Both the position numbers and the translations under genes were made by a program. A stretch of DNA of 39,632 nt from Synergistaceae bacterium (GTDB lineage: Bacteria; Synergistota; Synergistia; Synergistales; Thermovirgaceae), in assembly GCA_003446665.1 (NCBI GenBank), contig DMCT01000128.1:1-39632 (forward strand), in the 5' to 3' direction. Below the pieces are notes generated by a model, which saw only the letters and a list, made by a program, of their open reading frames with translations, was not told the DNA's origin and ran no database searches. Below, in pieces: positions 9,987-18,606 of this stretch (its first letter is position 1; every line of letters starts with the position of its first letter).

Positions 9987-10861
9987 TTGCGGAGTCCTCC
10001 TTCTGCTCGCTGTGTCTTTCCACCGAAAAAGCCGGGGCTGTGGGCATCTTCGATTTTTTCGGCTATGATCTCGTTCATGTTTTCCCGGCACCTTTCCTGC
10101 CCGCTGGATTCACCGGCTCCTCCACCCTTTTCGAGATAGAGGAGAAACTCTCTGTTGCCTTCCGGGCCCAAAATCGGTGAGACCTCAAGTCCTTTCACCA
10201 TAAAGTTCGTTTCCTGATGTACAAAATCGCATATTGCCCTGAGAACTTCCTCATGGACCTGCCTGTCCCTGACAACGCCTTTTTTCCCTACTTTTCCGCG
10301 CCCCGCTTCGAACTGGGGCTTCACAAGAGCGATGCAAAATCCTCTGCCATCGAGAATCCTGTCAGCTACTGGCAGTATATGACGCAGGGAAATAAACGAA
10401 ACGTCGATCGTGACCAAAAAGACGTCCTCAAAAGATTCCGGCGACAAGGTCCTCGCGTTTGTCCGTTCCATGACAATGACTCTCGAATCCTTACGCAATT
10501 TCCACGCCAGTTGTCCATAACCGACATCAACAGCATACACTTTTTCGGCTCCTTTTTGGAGCATCACATCGGTAAATCCCCCTGTCGATGCGCCTATATC
10601 GACGCATCGCCTTCCTTTTACGGAAACGCCGAAAGAATCGAGAGCCCTAAGGAGTTTATAGGCTCCCCTACTTGCCCATTCCTCATCCTTTCCAGTCAAG
10701 TCGATTGAACAGTCTTCCCGTACCATAGAAGCCGGTTTTTTTACCGGAAAGCCGTCCACAACGACTTCGCCGGCCAGGATTTTCGCCTGTGCGCTGGACC
10801 GGCTTTTGACAATACCTCGTTCAACCAGCAGTTTGTCAAGCCGTTCCCTTTTTTGCGGCAC
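9983..10861 (-). CDS. tlyA: TlyA family rRNA (cytidine-2'-O)-methyltransferase
   Basis: A 292-residue protein with an N-terminal S4 RNA-binding domain (about 4-60, RLDKLLVERGIVKSRSSAQ) and an FtsJ-like methyltransferase domain. The SAM loop CVDIGASTGGFTDVML starts near residue 86. The putative catalytic Lys is in SRGAYKL (Lys69), with further conserved residues in TIDVSFISL and LVKPQFEAGR. In other bacteria TlyA methylates 16S and/or 23S rRNA at cytidines. GTG 10861 gives the family N terminus but has only a weak ribosome site; it overlaps dxs by 26 bases. The C-terminal 45 residues after LYLEKGGG are extra and charged. Confidence 0.93.
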   Translation of the reverse strand: MPQKRERLDKLLVERGIVKSRSSAQAKILAGEVVVDGFPVKKPASMVREDCSIDLTGKDEEWASRGAYKLLRALDSFGVSVKGRRCVDIGASTGGFTDVMLQKGAEKVYAVDVGYGQLAWKLRKDSRVIVMERTNARTLSPESFEDVFLVTIDVSFISLRHILPVADRILDGRGFCIALVKPQFEAGRGKVGKKGVVRDRQVHEEVLRAICDFVHQETNFMVKGLEVSPILGPEGNREFLLYLEKGGGAGESSGQERCRENMNEIIAEKIEDAHSPGFFGGKTQRAEGGLRN

Positions 10862-12716
10862 GGTACAGACTCACCACTCTTTCGGCCGTGAGGCCGCAAT
10901 AAGCCCATTGCCTTTCCCTTGACCCATGAGGGACAAAGACATCGGGAACTCCGAGTACACGAACATCAGGCAAGGAACTATTTGAGGCGGAAAGCGAGGC
11001 TATCTGCTCCCCTATGCCGCCCCGGCGGCTGCCCTCTTCCAGGACCAAAGCCATTTTATACCCTTTCAGATAACGGCTTATCCTTTCTACATCAAGCGGC
11101 TTGAGAAAACGCAAGTCAACAACCGCAGGAAGAGGCAAACCGGCCTTGAGGGCAGATTCGCGGGCTTGGAAAGCCAAGGGAACCGTCGCACCATATGCGA
11201 AAAGAATCCATTCCTGTCCCTCGTGTAAAACCGCAGGTTGCCCCCAGCCTGGGGAGTCTGCCCGTTGGAAGCCGGCGCTTTCTGGAGCTAGTCCCTTTGG
11301 ATATCGTATAAGGCAGGGCCCATTCCTGTGTAAAGCCTCACTATGCATCCATTCCATTTCGGAGATGTCCCTTGGCGCCATTATTGAAAGATTCGGTATA
11401 GCTGAACACCATGCCACGTCGAAAAGGCCGTGGTGGGTCGGACCGTCCTCACCTACGAGTCCGGCACGGTCAACCGCAAGAATAATGGGCAAATTCTGCA
11501 ATGCCACATCCTGAACCAACTGGTCCAAAGCCCTCTGCAGAAACGTGGAGTATATAAAAACTACAGGCCGCAATCCGCCCATTGCCATACCGGCGGCGAA
11601 GCTCAAAAGGTGTTCCTCTGCGATGCCCACGTCGAAAAACCTGTCCGGGAACTTGAGGCTGAAGGATTCCAGCCTGGAACCAGACTTCATGGCAGCCGTA
11701 AGGCAGACAATACGTTCGTTCCGGCTCGCCATTTTTTCGATAGAGTCCGCAGTAGCTGAGCTCCAGCTTTTCCTTGACCAGCGTATTCCGGGAATTTCCG
11801 GACAAGCGTCTTTTTTCCTTGGGGGCAGCCCATGGTACATTTCAGGATCCTTTTCTGCTTCTTCTAAACCTTTACCTTTTTTCGTAACCACGTGCACCAG
11901 AAGCGGTTTGTCGTAACATTGCGCCAAGCGGAAAATGTCTTCCATTTCACGAAGGTCGTGCCCGTCAAAGGGACCCCAGTAACTGATCCCCAGGTCCTCA
12001 AACATATTCTCCGGCTGGAGCAGATGTTTCAGGGAATGTTTAATACGAGAGAGTGTCTTTTCGATGCTCTCTCCTTTAGGGATGTTTCTGCAGTGTTGCT
12101 TTATAACAGCTTTCATCTTCCTGTATGCCGGGTGGACGCTGAAACGGGCGATATGATCTGCAAGACCGCCTACATTGCGGCTGATTGACATGCGGTTTTC
12201 GTTAAGTACTATGATTATCTTTGATCCAGTCTCTTTCACGTTGTTCAAAGCTTCGAGGGAAACGCCGTTTACAAGGGAACCATCGCCTATGACCGAAACC
12301 ACATGATGGTTTTCGCCGCACAGGTCCCTTGCTTTTGCGTATCCCAGCGCAGCCGAGATGGAGACACTGCTGTGTCCGCCACAGTAATGATCGTAAGGGC
12401 TTTCATGAGGAGTCGGAAACCCGCTTATCCCCCCCCATTGCCGCAATGTCCGAAACTGGTTTTTCCTGCCTGTAAGGATTTTATAAGCATAGGCCTGATG
12501 CCCTACGTCGAAGATAATCCTGTCGTCGGAGGGATCGAACACCCTTAAAAGAGCTACGATCAGCTCTACGGCACCTAGCGATGAACTTAAATGTCCGCCG
12601 TTTTCCGTCACGGTTTCTATTATTTCTCTACGTATATCCTGACACAGCAGTTGCAACTTTTTTTCATCGAGACCTTTAAGGTCCCTGTAATTTTCAATAC
12701 TTTCGAAAAGGGTCAT
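10836..12716 (-). CDS. dxs: 1-deoxy-D-xylulose-5-phosphate synthase
   Basis: A 626-residue thiamine diphosphate enzyme, the first step of the MEP isoprenoid pathway, condensing pyruvate and glyceraldehyde 3-phosphate. Family blocks are HLSSSLGAVELIVALL and IFDVGHQAYAYKILTGR, then SVIGDGSLVNGVSLEALNN (the thiamine diphosphate/Mg motif GDG...N). Further on come DLGISYWGPFDGHD and DRAGLVGEDGPTHHG. The C-terminal transketolase domain ends near VPHGSRERQ. ATG 12716 has GGAGGAG five bases upstream. The frame is open further up but that stretch overlaps ispA. It stands 16 bases after ispA, and ispG, another MEP gene, is at the right edge of the window. Confidence 0.97.
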   Translation of the reverse strand: MTLFESIENYRDLKGLDEKKLQLLCQDIRREIIETVTENGGHLSSSLGAVELIVALLRVFDPSDDRIIFDVGHQAYAYKILTGRKNQFRTLRQWGGISGFPTPHESPYDHYCGGHSSVSISAALGYAKARDLCGENHHVVSVIGDGSLVNGVSLEALNNVKETGSKIIIVLNENRMSISRNVGGLADHIARFSVHPAYRKMKAVIKQHCRNIPKGESIEKTLSRIKHSLKHLLQPENMFEDLGISYWGPFDGHDLREMEDIFRLAQCYDKPLLVHVVTKKGKGLEEAEKDPEMYHGLPPRKKDACPEIPGIRWSRKSWSSATADSIEKMASRNERIVCLTAAMKSGSRLESFSLKFPDRFFDVGIAEEHLLSFAAGMAMGGLRPVVFIYSTFLQRALDQLVQDVALQNLPIILAVDRAGLVGEDGPTHHGLFDVAWCSAIPNLSIMAPRDISEMEWMHSEALHRNGPCLIRYPKGLAPESAGFQRADSPGWGQPAVLHEGQEWILFAYGATVPLAFQARESALKAGLPLPAVVDLRFLKPLDVERISRYLKGYKMALVLEEGSRRGGIGEQIASLSASNSSLPDVRVLGVPDVFVPHGSRERQWAYCGLTAERVVSLYRAAKKGTA

Positions 12717-12732
12717 CAAGTCTCCTCCGGAC

Positions 12733-13638
12733 TCATGTTCCGCGCGACACCAGATAGCTTGCGACACCTTCCAGCACTTTTGTGTCGCGCCTTATCCCTT
12801 TCAGCGCAGATTTTGCCCTCACGGTCTGGTCTGCCGCCATTTCCCGGGCAGTTTCGATTCCCCACCGCAGAGCAAAGGAGTTTTTATCCTGAAAGGCATC
12901 CTTCCCTGGAGTCTTGCCAAGGTCTTTGGCTTCACCCAAAAGATCGAGTATATCGTCAACGATCTGGAAAGCAATACCAAGGTGTGAACCAAAGGCCGAA
13001 AGAAGGCGAAGTTCCTCCTTTGAAGCCTCTCCGAGGAAAGCGGGTGCCATCATACACGCCCTGAAAAGAACCGCTGTCTTCCAGTAGGCGATTCGCCAGG
13101 GCGAAGTCCTGGTTTTTTCCGTTTCATCGGTATCAAGGGTTTGCCCTCCGCAGATTCCTGAAGGTCCCGCCGCTTCCAGAAGCACCCGAACCGCTTCAAG
13201 GATTCTGTCACTTCGAAGGTGTCGCGTTTGCGACAACTTCTCCGCAGCAAAACACGGGCCAAGCAAAAAAAGCGCATCCCCCGCCAGAAGCGCCAAAGCT
13301 TCACCGAAAACCACGTGGTTAGTCGCCTTGCCACGCCTGATAACATCGTCATCCATACAAGGCAAATCGTCATGAATCAGGGAAGCGGTATGTATCATCT
13401 CAAGCGCGAGCCCAAGTATCATGCTGTCTTCTTCACTGACGCCGAAGACCTGGCCACTTGCGTTTACCAGAAAGGGTCTGATTCTTTTGCCCCCCGCAAG
13501 AAGGGAATAGGTCATGGCTTCCCAAAGCCGTGCGGGGACCGCTGGTGGTTTCTGCGACGCGAAATCAAGTATGGCCCTTTCCACTTTCTGGCTTTCTAAT
13601 AGTAAACGAGTCTTGAAATCGAAAGGCTCATCCTTCAT
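12733..13638 (-). CDS. ispA: Polyprenyl (farnesyl/geranyl-type) diphosphate synthase
   Basis: A 301-residue trans-prenyltransferase that condenses IPP with allylic diphosphates. The first aspartate-rich motif is HDDLPCMDDD (DDxxxxD type, as in bacterial FPP synthases) and the second is QIVDDILDLLG. GGKRIRP, the IPP-binding block, and GDALFLLGP are also present. Product length (C10, C15 or C20) cannot be fixed from sequence alone; IspA-type C15 is most likely. ATG 13638 is preferred over GTG 13644 because AAGGA is nine bases from the ATG but only three from the GTG. It lies between xseB and dxs, a typical arrangement. Confidence 0.94.
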   Translation of the reverse strand: MKDEPFDFKTRLLLESQKVERAILDFASQKPPAVPARLWEAMTYSLLAGGKRIRPFLVNASGQVFGVSEEDSMILGLALEMIHTASLIHDDLPCMDDDVIRRGKATNHVVFGEALALLAGDALFLLGPCFAAEKLSQTRHLRSDRILEAVRVLLEAAGPSGICGGQTLDTDETEKTRTSPWRIAYWKTAVLFRACMMAPAFLGEASKEELRLLSAFGSHLGIAFQIVDDILDLLGEAKDLGKTPGKDAFQDKNSFALRWGIETAREMAADQTVRAKSALKGIRRDTKVLEGVASYLVSRGT

Positions 13639-13640
13639 CG

Positions 13641-13865
13641 TCACTGTTCCTTTTCACCAGGGTCCCAGGGCTGACCCGTAACATCTGTGGAGTCCTCCGA
13701 TAACATAATGATTCGCTGCTCTGTTTCCGTCAAAAATCGTCTGCACTTTTTCACCAGGCCGATGCCTTCCTCGAAAAGAGCCAAAGACTCCTCCAGGGGC
13801 ATGGCTTCCCGATCGAGACTTTCCACAATTTCCTGGAGTCTCTTCATGTCTTCCGTAAAGGTCAT
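13641..13865 (-). CDS. xseB: Exodeoxyribonuclease VII small subunit
   Basis: A 74-residue helical protein with the XseB pattern. The helix pair is visible in RLQEIVESLDREAMPLEESL and LFEEGIGLVKKCRRFL, followed by TETEQRIIML. XseB partners with the large subunit XseA to form exonuclease VII. ATG 13865 is preferred over GTG 13871 because GGAGG lies directly against the GTG but seven bases from the ATG. It is the first gene of its operon; its usual upstream partner xseA is not in this window. The stop overlaps the alternative GTG of ispA. Confidence 0.9.
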   Translation of the reverse strand: MTFTEDMKRLQEIVESLDREAMPLEESLALFEEGIGLVKKCRRFLTETEQRIIMLSEDSTDVTGQPWDPGEKEQ

Positions 13866-13907
13866 TTCCACTCCTCCGATCCAGATATGAATTTAATAAT
13901 CGGCTTA

Positions 13908-13948
13908 CAAGACCGTTCTTGCAGTTTTTATAAAATGCGTGATACAAT
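13908..13948 (+). promoter_or_regulatory. Promoter of rpmB with inverted repeat at the -35
   Basis: TTGCAG (13919-13924) and TACAAT (13943-13948) form -35 and -10 boxes with an 18-base spacer, and TG precedes the -10. The repeat CAAGA-CCGT-TCTTG (13908-13921) overlaps the start of the -35 and could be an operator. It also faces the divergent xseB operon, for which I find no equally good promoter. Confidence 0.55.
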
Positions 13949-13994
13949 TCTCGTCGTTTTGATGTGCAAGGAACGCTACGAGGAGGAATGCCAC

Positions 13995-14189
13995 ATGTCC
14001 AAAATATGTGAATGCTGCGGTCGTGGTCCGGTTACTGGTAATACCGTCAGTCATTCAAATCGCCACTCCAGAAGACGCTGGCTGATCAACCTGCAGACCG
14101 TTAAGGTGGATCTCGGCGGCAACGAGACGCGCAGGATGAAAATTTGCACTCGGTGTCTCCGTTCCGGCAAAGTCAAGAGGGCTGTCTAG
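13995..14189 (+). CDS. rpmB: 50S ribosomal protein L28
   Basis: A 64-residue L28. The N terminus MSKICECCGRGPVTGN and the block VSHSNRHSRRRWLINLQ are family signatures. Four cysteines in CECC and CTRC (CxxC pairs) make this the zinc-binding form of L28. ATG 13995 has AGGAGG eight bases upstream. The open frame extends upstream to 13887 but lacks similarity. It is a single-gene + strand unit between two minus operons, and its 3' end overlaps the 3' end of thiN by 17 bases. Confidence 0.97.
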   Translation: MSKICECCGRGPVTGNTVSHSNRHSRRRWLINLQTVKVDLGGNETRRMKICTRCLRSGKVKRAV

Positions 14190-14946
14190 CACAGTCCTCT
14201 TTTTCTACCCTCGGTTGATAAAAATTGAGATAAAGGCCCAGCATCCCCTTTTCGACGGAAATCTCGACCACTCCACATTTAACCCCGGAAGAAAGCAGAA
14301 CTTCGTTACTGACCGCATAAGGCTCTTCAATCAAAAGAACAGTATCCTCAAGCTCCCAGCGGACTCCCTTTATGGAAACACCTTCGCATTTGCTGCTCAA
14401 CGACAGAAGGGAAAGGTCATAGGGTCGTTCATAAAATTCCAGCCTCGCACGAGCGGGGCCTTTCAGGAAAAGGAGTGTTTCCTTTTCGTCTGCCATACCC
14501 ATGGGTAGAACACCCCACCTGAAAGACCATGCCAAGGAAAAGACTGCGCTCAAAAGGTGGTCGAATCGTCCTCCCCACGCCCCTGTCACGAGAACCGTGG
14601 CACCGGCAATCCGCCTGCCGGCTTCATGCAAGGCAAGCTGCAGGTCCGTCCAGTTTTTCGCCCGAGGAAATCCAAGAACTTCCACACTTTTTTCATCAGC
14701 CCAGCGAAGTCCTTTTTCGTCTACACTGTCTCCGTCACCTATGTAAACTTCAGGGACAAGCCCGGCTTTCATGCAGTATTCAAGGCCCTTGTCAACAGCC
14801 CAGATTTTGTCGAAAACAGCAGCCGTCTGACGAAGCCAGTTCCCTCCAGGTTCTCTTCCTCCTGCAACCAGAAGAACAGGTTTATCGATGGTTTTCCCAT
14901 TTTTCTCCGTAACTTTTAGCTGGGGAAGCCTCATTGCAGGCGTCAT
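14173..14946 (-). CDS. thiN: Thiamine pyrophosphokinase
   Basis: A 257-residue enzyme of the ThiN/TPK1 fold that converts thiamine to thiamine diphosphate. Typical elements are VLLVAGGREP at the N terminus, AVDKGLEYCMKAGLVPEVYIGDGDSVDEK, whose IGDGDSV is the catalytic Asp motif, the NWTDLQLAL block (usually K-x-x-TD), and GAWGGRFDHLLSA (usually G-x-x-GGR-x-DH). The start ATG 14946 overlaps the ftsK stop (ATGA). It is the final gene of mltG-tldD-ftsK-thiN. Its product is the cofactor used by Dxs, encoded nearby. The protein is somewhat longer than the average family member at both ends. Confidence 0.9.
   Translation of the reverse strand: MTPAMRLPQLKVTEKNGKTIDKPVLLVAGGREPGGNWLRQTAAVFDKIWAVDKGLEYCMKAGLVPEVYIGDGDSVDEKGLRWADEKSVEVLGFPRAKNWTDLQLALHEAGRRIAGATVLVTGAWGGRFDHLLSAVFSLAWSFRWGVLPMGMADEKETLLFLKGPARARLEFYERPYDLSLLSLSSKCEGVSIKGVRWELEDTVLLIEEPYAVSNEVLLSSGVKCGVVEISVEKGMLGLYLNFYQPRVEKEDCARQPS
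14176..14204 (+). terminator. rpmB terminator overlapping the thiN coding end
   Basis: AGAGGGCTGT (14176-14185) pairs with ACAGTCCTCT (14191-14200) with one G-U pair and a five-base loop that contains the rpmB TAG. TTTTC follows. The whole hairpin also encodes the last codons of the opposing thiN, so terminator and coding sequence are superimposed. Confidence 0.8.
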
Positions 14947-17243
14947 CAGGCCCCGCCGCCCCTCAAGTGTTCTTCGAGTATCTGTCTGGCTTCATCCTCG
15001 TCGACCAGGATCTCCCTGGGCCTTGCGCCATCCTGTGCCCCGACAATACCCATCTGTTCTATGGCATCCACCAATCTTGCAGCACGTGTAAAACCTATTC
15101 TAAGCTGTCTTTGCAACCTGCTGGCCGAGGCTATGCCGGATTGAAGTATTATGTCCACAGCCTCCTCGACAAGCGGATCGTCCAGAAAAGGTGAATCTTG
15201 TCCCCCTTTTGATTCCATCTGTTCGTCCAGGTCTATATGCTCGGGTTCGCCGAAGGTTCCGACAAGATAATCGATAAACCTGTTTATCGCCGTTTCTTCC
15301 AGCATTGGGCCCTGAAGGCGCATCGGCTTTGTAAGTCTCGGAGTCAAAAACAGCATGTCGCCGCTTCCCAAAAGTTTTTCCGCTCCCGCTATGTCAAGGA
15401 TAGTTCTAGAGTCCGTTTGAGAAGGCAACGTAAAGGCCACCCTGGCCGGGACATTAGCTTTTATAAGACCGGTAACTACGTTTACCGACGGCCGTTGCGT
15501 AGCTATTATCAGATGTATGCCTGTTGCCCTGGCCATCTGTGCCAACCGGCATATATAATCTTCGACTTCCTTCGGAGATGTAAACATCAGGTCCGCAAGT
15601 TCGTCAATGATTATAACTATGGAAGGCAGCCTGTCTTTTGGAAGTGCCCTGGCGTTGAACCCTTTCAGGTTTCTCACTCTCGCCTGGGCAAACATCTCAT
15701 AACGTTTTTCCATCTCTCTGATCGCCCAGCCCAGGGCATGAACCGCCTTTTTCGCATCCACCACGGGAGGCATCAGCGTATGCGGAAGCCGATCGTACAT
15801 TTTCATTTCTACCCGTTTAGGATCGATCAAAAGCATCTTCAGCTCATCGGGTCTTCTCGAGTAACAAAGGGATGCAATGCAACAGGATATGAAGACGCTT
15901 TTCCCCGAGCCGGTGGTACCTGCAACTAATAAGTGCGGAAGCTTTTCCAATCCGACGCTGACATGGCGTCCGTCAACGGCCACTCCTATTCCCAGCGGCA
16001 ATTCGTTTCCACCTTCCACAAAGGAAGGGTGTTCCAGTATCGACCTCAAGTTGACGGGTTTCCTCGAGGGATTAGGTATTTCTATTCCGACATAGGGTTT
16101 GCCTGGTATCGGAGCCTCCACCCGGAGGCTCGGAACCGCGAGAGCAACTGCCATATCATTGGCAAGTCCTGCCACACGGCTGACTTTGATGCCAGGGGCA
16201 AGCTGCAGCCTGTACTGGATTACCGTTGGTCCGACTATAGTTTCAGCAAGCTCCGCCTCGACGTTGAACTCCGCCAACGTGGATATGACATGGCGTCCGT
16301 TTTCCGCTATCTCTTCTTCATCGATATCTGAAGAGTAATCCCCGCATTCTCCGAAAAGTTCCAACGGAGGAGGGAAACGTCCCGGTTCCATTCCCTCAAT
16401 ATCAAAACCTGTGCTTTCAAATTCGTAATCTTCACGTTCTCCTTCGTCCATGGGCAATGTAATGTCCAGATCTTCTTCCGGAGAAGCTTCGATATGCGCG
16501 ATTTCCTCTCCCTTGTGCCTTCTTACAAGGACGAGGCCTTTTGTTTTTTCTTTCACTCTGGTGCCGGCTTTTGTCATTTCGGCTTTTTCCGTTTTCTTTG
16601 CCGATTTTCCAGGAGCCCACCTGAAAAGGCTCTTCGCCAAACCTCCTGGTAATCGTAACACCTCGCGAAAATCTTCTCCGGAAACAAAACCGTAAAACCA
16701 AACCGCCGCGATTAACAATGCGAACCCTGTTATCACGGCACCTGTAACTCCTACGTAACGGAAAAGACTTCGCGTGAGGTAAGTGCCTACGAAACCCGGA
16801 CTCAGCCAGTATATTCTTGCGGTCTTCAATGTCAGCTCACCCATGCCCAGTACGAGAGCTGCACAAAGGTAAAGGCAGATCGTTCCTGCCGTTTCCCGAA
16901 GGGCTGACTTGCCGTTTTTGGCAAAAAGCTCCATTAGGATGGCATAGGCGGCGTAAATAAGCAAAAGGAGCACGGCTCCTCCGAAGATATTTACAAGGTA
17001 CATGTTCAGCACCGCTCCAAATTCACCGGTCCTGAACCTGAAGAAGGAGGCCACGAGGAAAAGATCAAGTAAAAATAACACAACAAGCAAAGCCCGAATG
17101 GCCGCCCCCGATGAAATGCCCAGGGGAAAGAGGTCCTTTCCCGAGGAGTCGTTCCGTCGGTTTCTTATCGTGTTTCCTCTTTTGTTTTTGTCTTTATTGA
17201 CTTGCTCTCGTCCGTTCCTACGAAAGAGCCGAAATATTTTCAT
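14946..17243 (-). CDS. ftsK: DNA translocase FtsK/SpoIIIE
   Basis: A 765-residue septal DNA pump that resolves chromosomes during division. Four membrane helices span about residues 47-69, 85-107, 118-138 and 165-187. An acidic/charged linker follows (about 205-290), then the alpha/beta motor with Walker A VAGTTGSGKSV (441-450) and Walker B IVIIIDELADLMF. The C-terminal gamma winged helix (about 690-755, PLVEEAVDIILQSGIASASR) recognises KOPS-like sequences. ATG 17243 gives a charged N terminus; GGGGGAA lies 12 bases upstream inside tldD. A TTG at 17264 is possible. The start region overlaps the tldD end by 26 bases. Confidence 0.96.
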   Translation of the reverse strand: MKIFRLFRRNGREQVNKDKNKRGNTIRNRRNDSSGKDLFPLGISSGAAIRALLVVLFLLDLFLVASFFRFRTGEFGAVLNMYLVNIFGGAVLLLLIYAAYAILMELFAKNGKSALRETAGTICLYLCAALVLGMGELTLKTARIYWLSPGFVGTYLTRSLFRYVGVTGAVITGFALLIAAVWFYGFVSGEDFREVLRLPGGLAKSLFRWAPGKSAKKTEKAEMTKAGTRVKEKTKGLVLVRRHKGEEIAHIEASPEEDLDITLPMDEGEREDYEFESTGFDIEGMEPGRFPPPLELFGECGDYSSDIDEEEIAENGRHVISTLAEFNVEAELAETIVGPTVIQYRLQLAPGIKVSRVAGLANDMAVALAVPSLRVEAPIPGKPYVGIEIPNPSRKPVNLRSILEHPSFVEGGNELPLGIGVAVDGRHVSVGLEKLPHLLVAGTTGSGKSVFISCCIASLCYSRRPDELKMLLIDPKRVEMKMYDRLPHTLMPPVVDAKKAVHALGWAIREMEKRYEMFAQARVRNLKGFNARALPKDRLPSIVIIIDELADLMFTSPKEVEDYICRLAQMARATGIHLIIATQRPSVNVVTGLIKANVPARVAFTLPSQTDSRTILDIAGAEKLLGSGDMLFLTPRLTKPMRLQGPMLEETAINRFIDYLVGTFGEPEHIDLDEQMESKGGQDSPFLDDPLVEEAVDIILQSGIASASRLQRQLRIGFTRAARLVDAIEQMGIVGAQDGARPREILVDEDEARQILEEHLRGGGA

Positions 17244-18600
17244 TCGCGGTATCGCTTCCCCCAACTGTCAAACCGTCGATGAGAACGGTCGGTTGGCCAT
17301 CTGTTACGGGAACATGTTGTCCGGACTTGCCGCAGACTCCTGCTTCAAAATGCAGGTCGTTTCCGACGGCTTTTATTCGCTTCAGGACTTCGGGGCCATT
17401 ACCTGTCAATATGGCGTTTTTTACGGCCTTTCCAACCTTTCCCTTTTCAACCAGGTACCCTTCTTCAACATGAAACACGAAATCTCCCGACGTAGGATGA
17501 ACTTCTCCGCCACCCATCTTGAGAACGAGAAGCCCTTCTTTCAGAGAGTCTATTATTTCCCCCGGCTCCTGTTCCCCATTCATTATAAAGGTATTGGTCA
17601 TCCTCGGCATCGGCGGCACACTCCAGAAAGCGCGCCTTCCGTTTCCAGTTTTAGGCAAACCCATGTTTATCGACGTTTCCACGTCGGTAAGAACCCCGCG
17701 CAAGATTCCGTTTTCAATCAGTATTGTTCTCTGCGCAGGTGTACCTTCATCATCGAAGTCATAGCTCCCGTACAGGTCCGGCAATGTGGCATCATCCACG
17801 AGTGTAACCAGCTCGCTAGCTACCTTTTGTCCGAATTTACCGCGATAAATGGAATAATCCTTTTCCAGGATATCGGCTTCAAGACCATGACCGCAGGCTT
17901 CATGAATCATTGTCCCTCCCGCCTGCCCAGCAAGGATAACAGGCATAAACCCCGCAGGGCACAAAACGGCTTCTGCCTGCAAAAAAGCCCTGCGTAAGGC
18001 TTCTTGGCCAATTTGGACGAGGTCTTCTCTTTCGAGGAACCTTTTCGCGTCCACCGAGGCGGCCTTTATTTCATAACCTGTAAAAAGGGATCCCTTATGT
18101 TCTACCACTACCTGAACGGAAAAAATTGTAGATTTTCTGGCTTTTTTTACGACCACGCCTTCCGAGGAAAGCATCGTCACATTGGAAACTCCTGTTTTGA
18201 ATCTTATCCTGACCTGACGAACCATTGACGAATTCTTCCTGATCCTTGAATCGATGCCTTTCAGGCACTCGAGATCAACCTTCAAGGTTGGGGAATCCTG
18301 CGCTGTAAGTTCCCTTTTGGAGTGTAAACCCTTCATTTTTGAAACAGCACCGGCTCGCATGCGGCAATCCTCTATACAATCCGAAGCATCCTTAACGAGC
18401 GTACCTGGCGTATAGGAAAAAATAGTGTTACCCTGCGAAAGCAATCTTACGCCTGTTCCTCCGTTTTTAGTTGTTTGGATCTCGGAAATACGTCCATTTT
18501 CGAATTCCACAGAATAAACCATGGATTTAGCGGCAAATACGTCTCCGAACTTTGCTTCACTTTTTTTCAGAAATTCGCCAAGTTCAAATAATTCGTCCAT
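17218..18600 (-). CDS. tldD: TldD family metalloprotease subunit
   Basis: A 460-residue TldD/PmbA-family protein. The zinc motif HEACGH is at residues 233-238, with GTMIHEACGHGLEADI around it and the later block RTILIENGILRGVLTD. The C-terminal part has MGGGEVHPTSGDFVF and KSGQHVPVTDGQP, which are typical of TldD. In Escherichia coli TldD forms a heterodimer with TldE (PmbA) that degrades unfolded peptides and matures microcin B17. No tldE/pmbA is visible in this window. ATG 18600 directly follows mltG (six bases), so the two are cotranscribed. Confidence 0.94.
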   Translation of the reverse strand: MDELFELGEFLKKSEAKFGDVFAAKSMVYSVEFENGRISEIQTTKNGGTGVRLLSQGNTIFSYTPGTLVKDASDCIEDCRMRAGAVSKMKGLHSKRELTAQDSPTLKVDLECLKGIDSRIRKNSSMVRQVRIRFKTGVSNVTMLSSEGVVVKKARKSTIFSVQVVVEHKGSLFTGYEIKAASVDAKRFLEREDLVQIGQEALRRAFLQAEAVLCPAGFMPVILAGQAGGTMIHEACGHGLEADILEKDYSIYRGKFGQKVASELVTLVDDATLPDLYGSYDFDDEGTPAQRTILIENGILRGVLTDVETSINMGLPKTGNGRRAFWSVPPMPRMTNTFIMNGEQEPGEIIDSLKEGLLVLKMGGGEVHPTSGDFVFHVEEGYLVEKGKVGKAVKNAILTGNGPEVLKRIKAVGNDLHFEAGVCGKSGQHVPVTDGQPTVLIDGLTVGGSDTANENISALS

Positions 18601-18606
18601 CTTTTA

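Noticed and set aside
12717-12767. An N-terminal extension of Dxs
   Set aside because: The frame is open, but it lies in the ispA 3' end and the ribosome site GGAGGAG is just before ATG 12716.
17002-17997. A 331-codon + strand open frame
   Set aside because: It runs antisense across the ftsK N terminus and tldD, both secure genes, and shows no motif.
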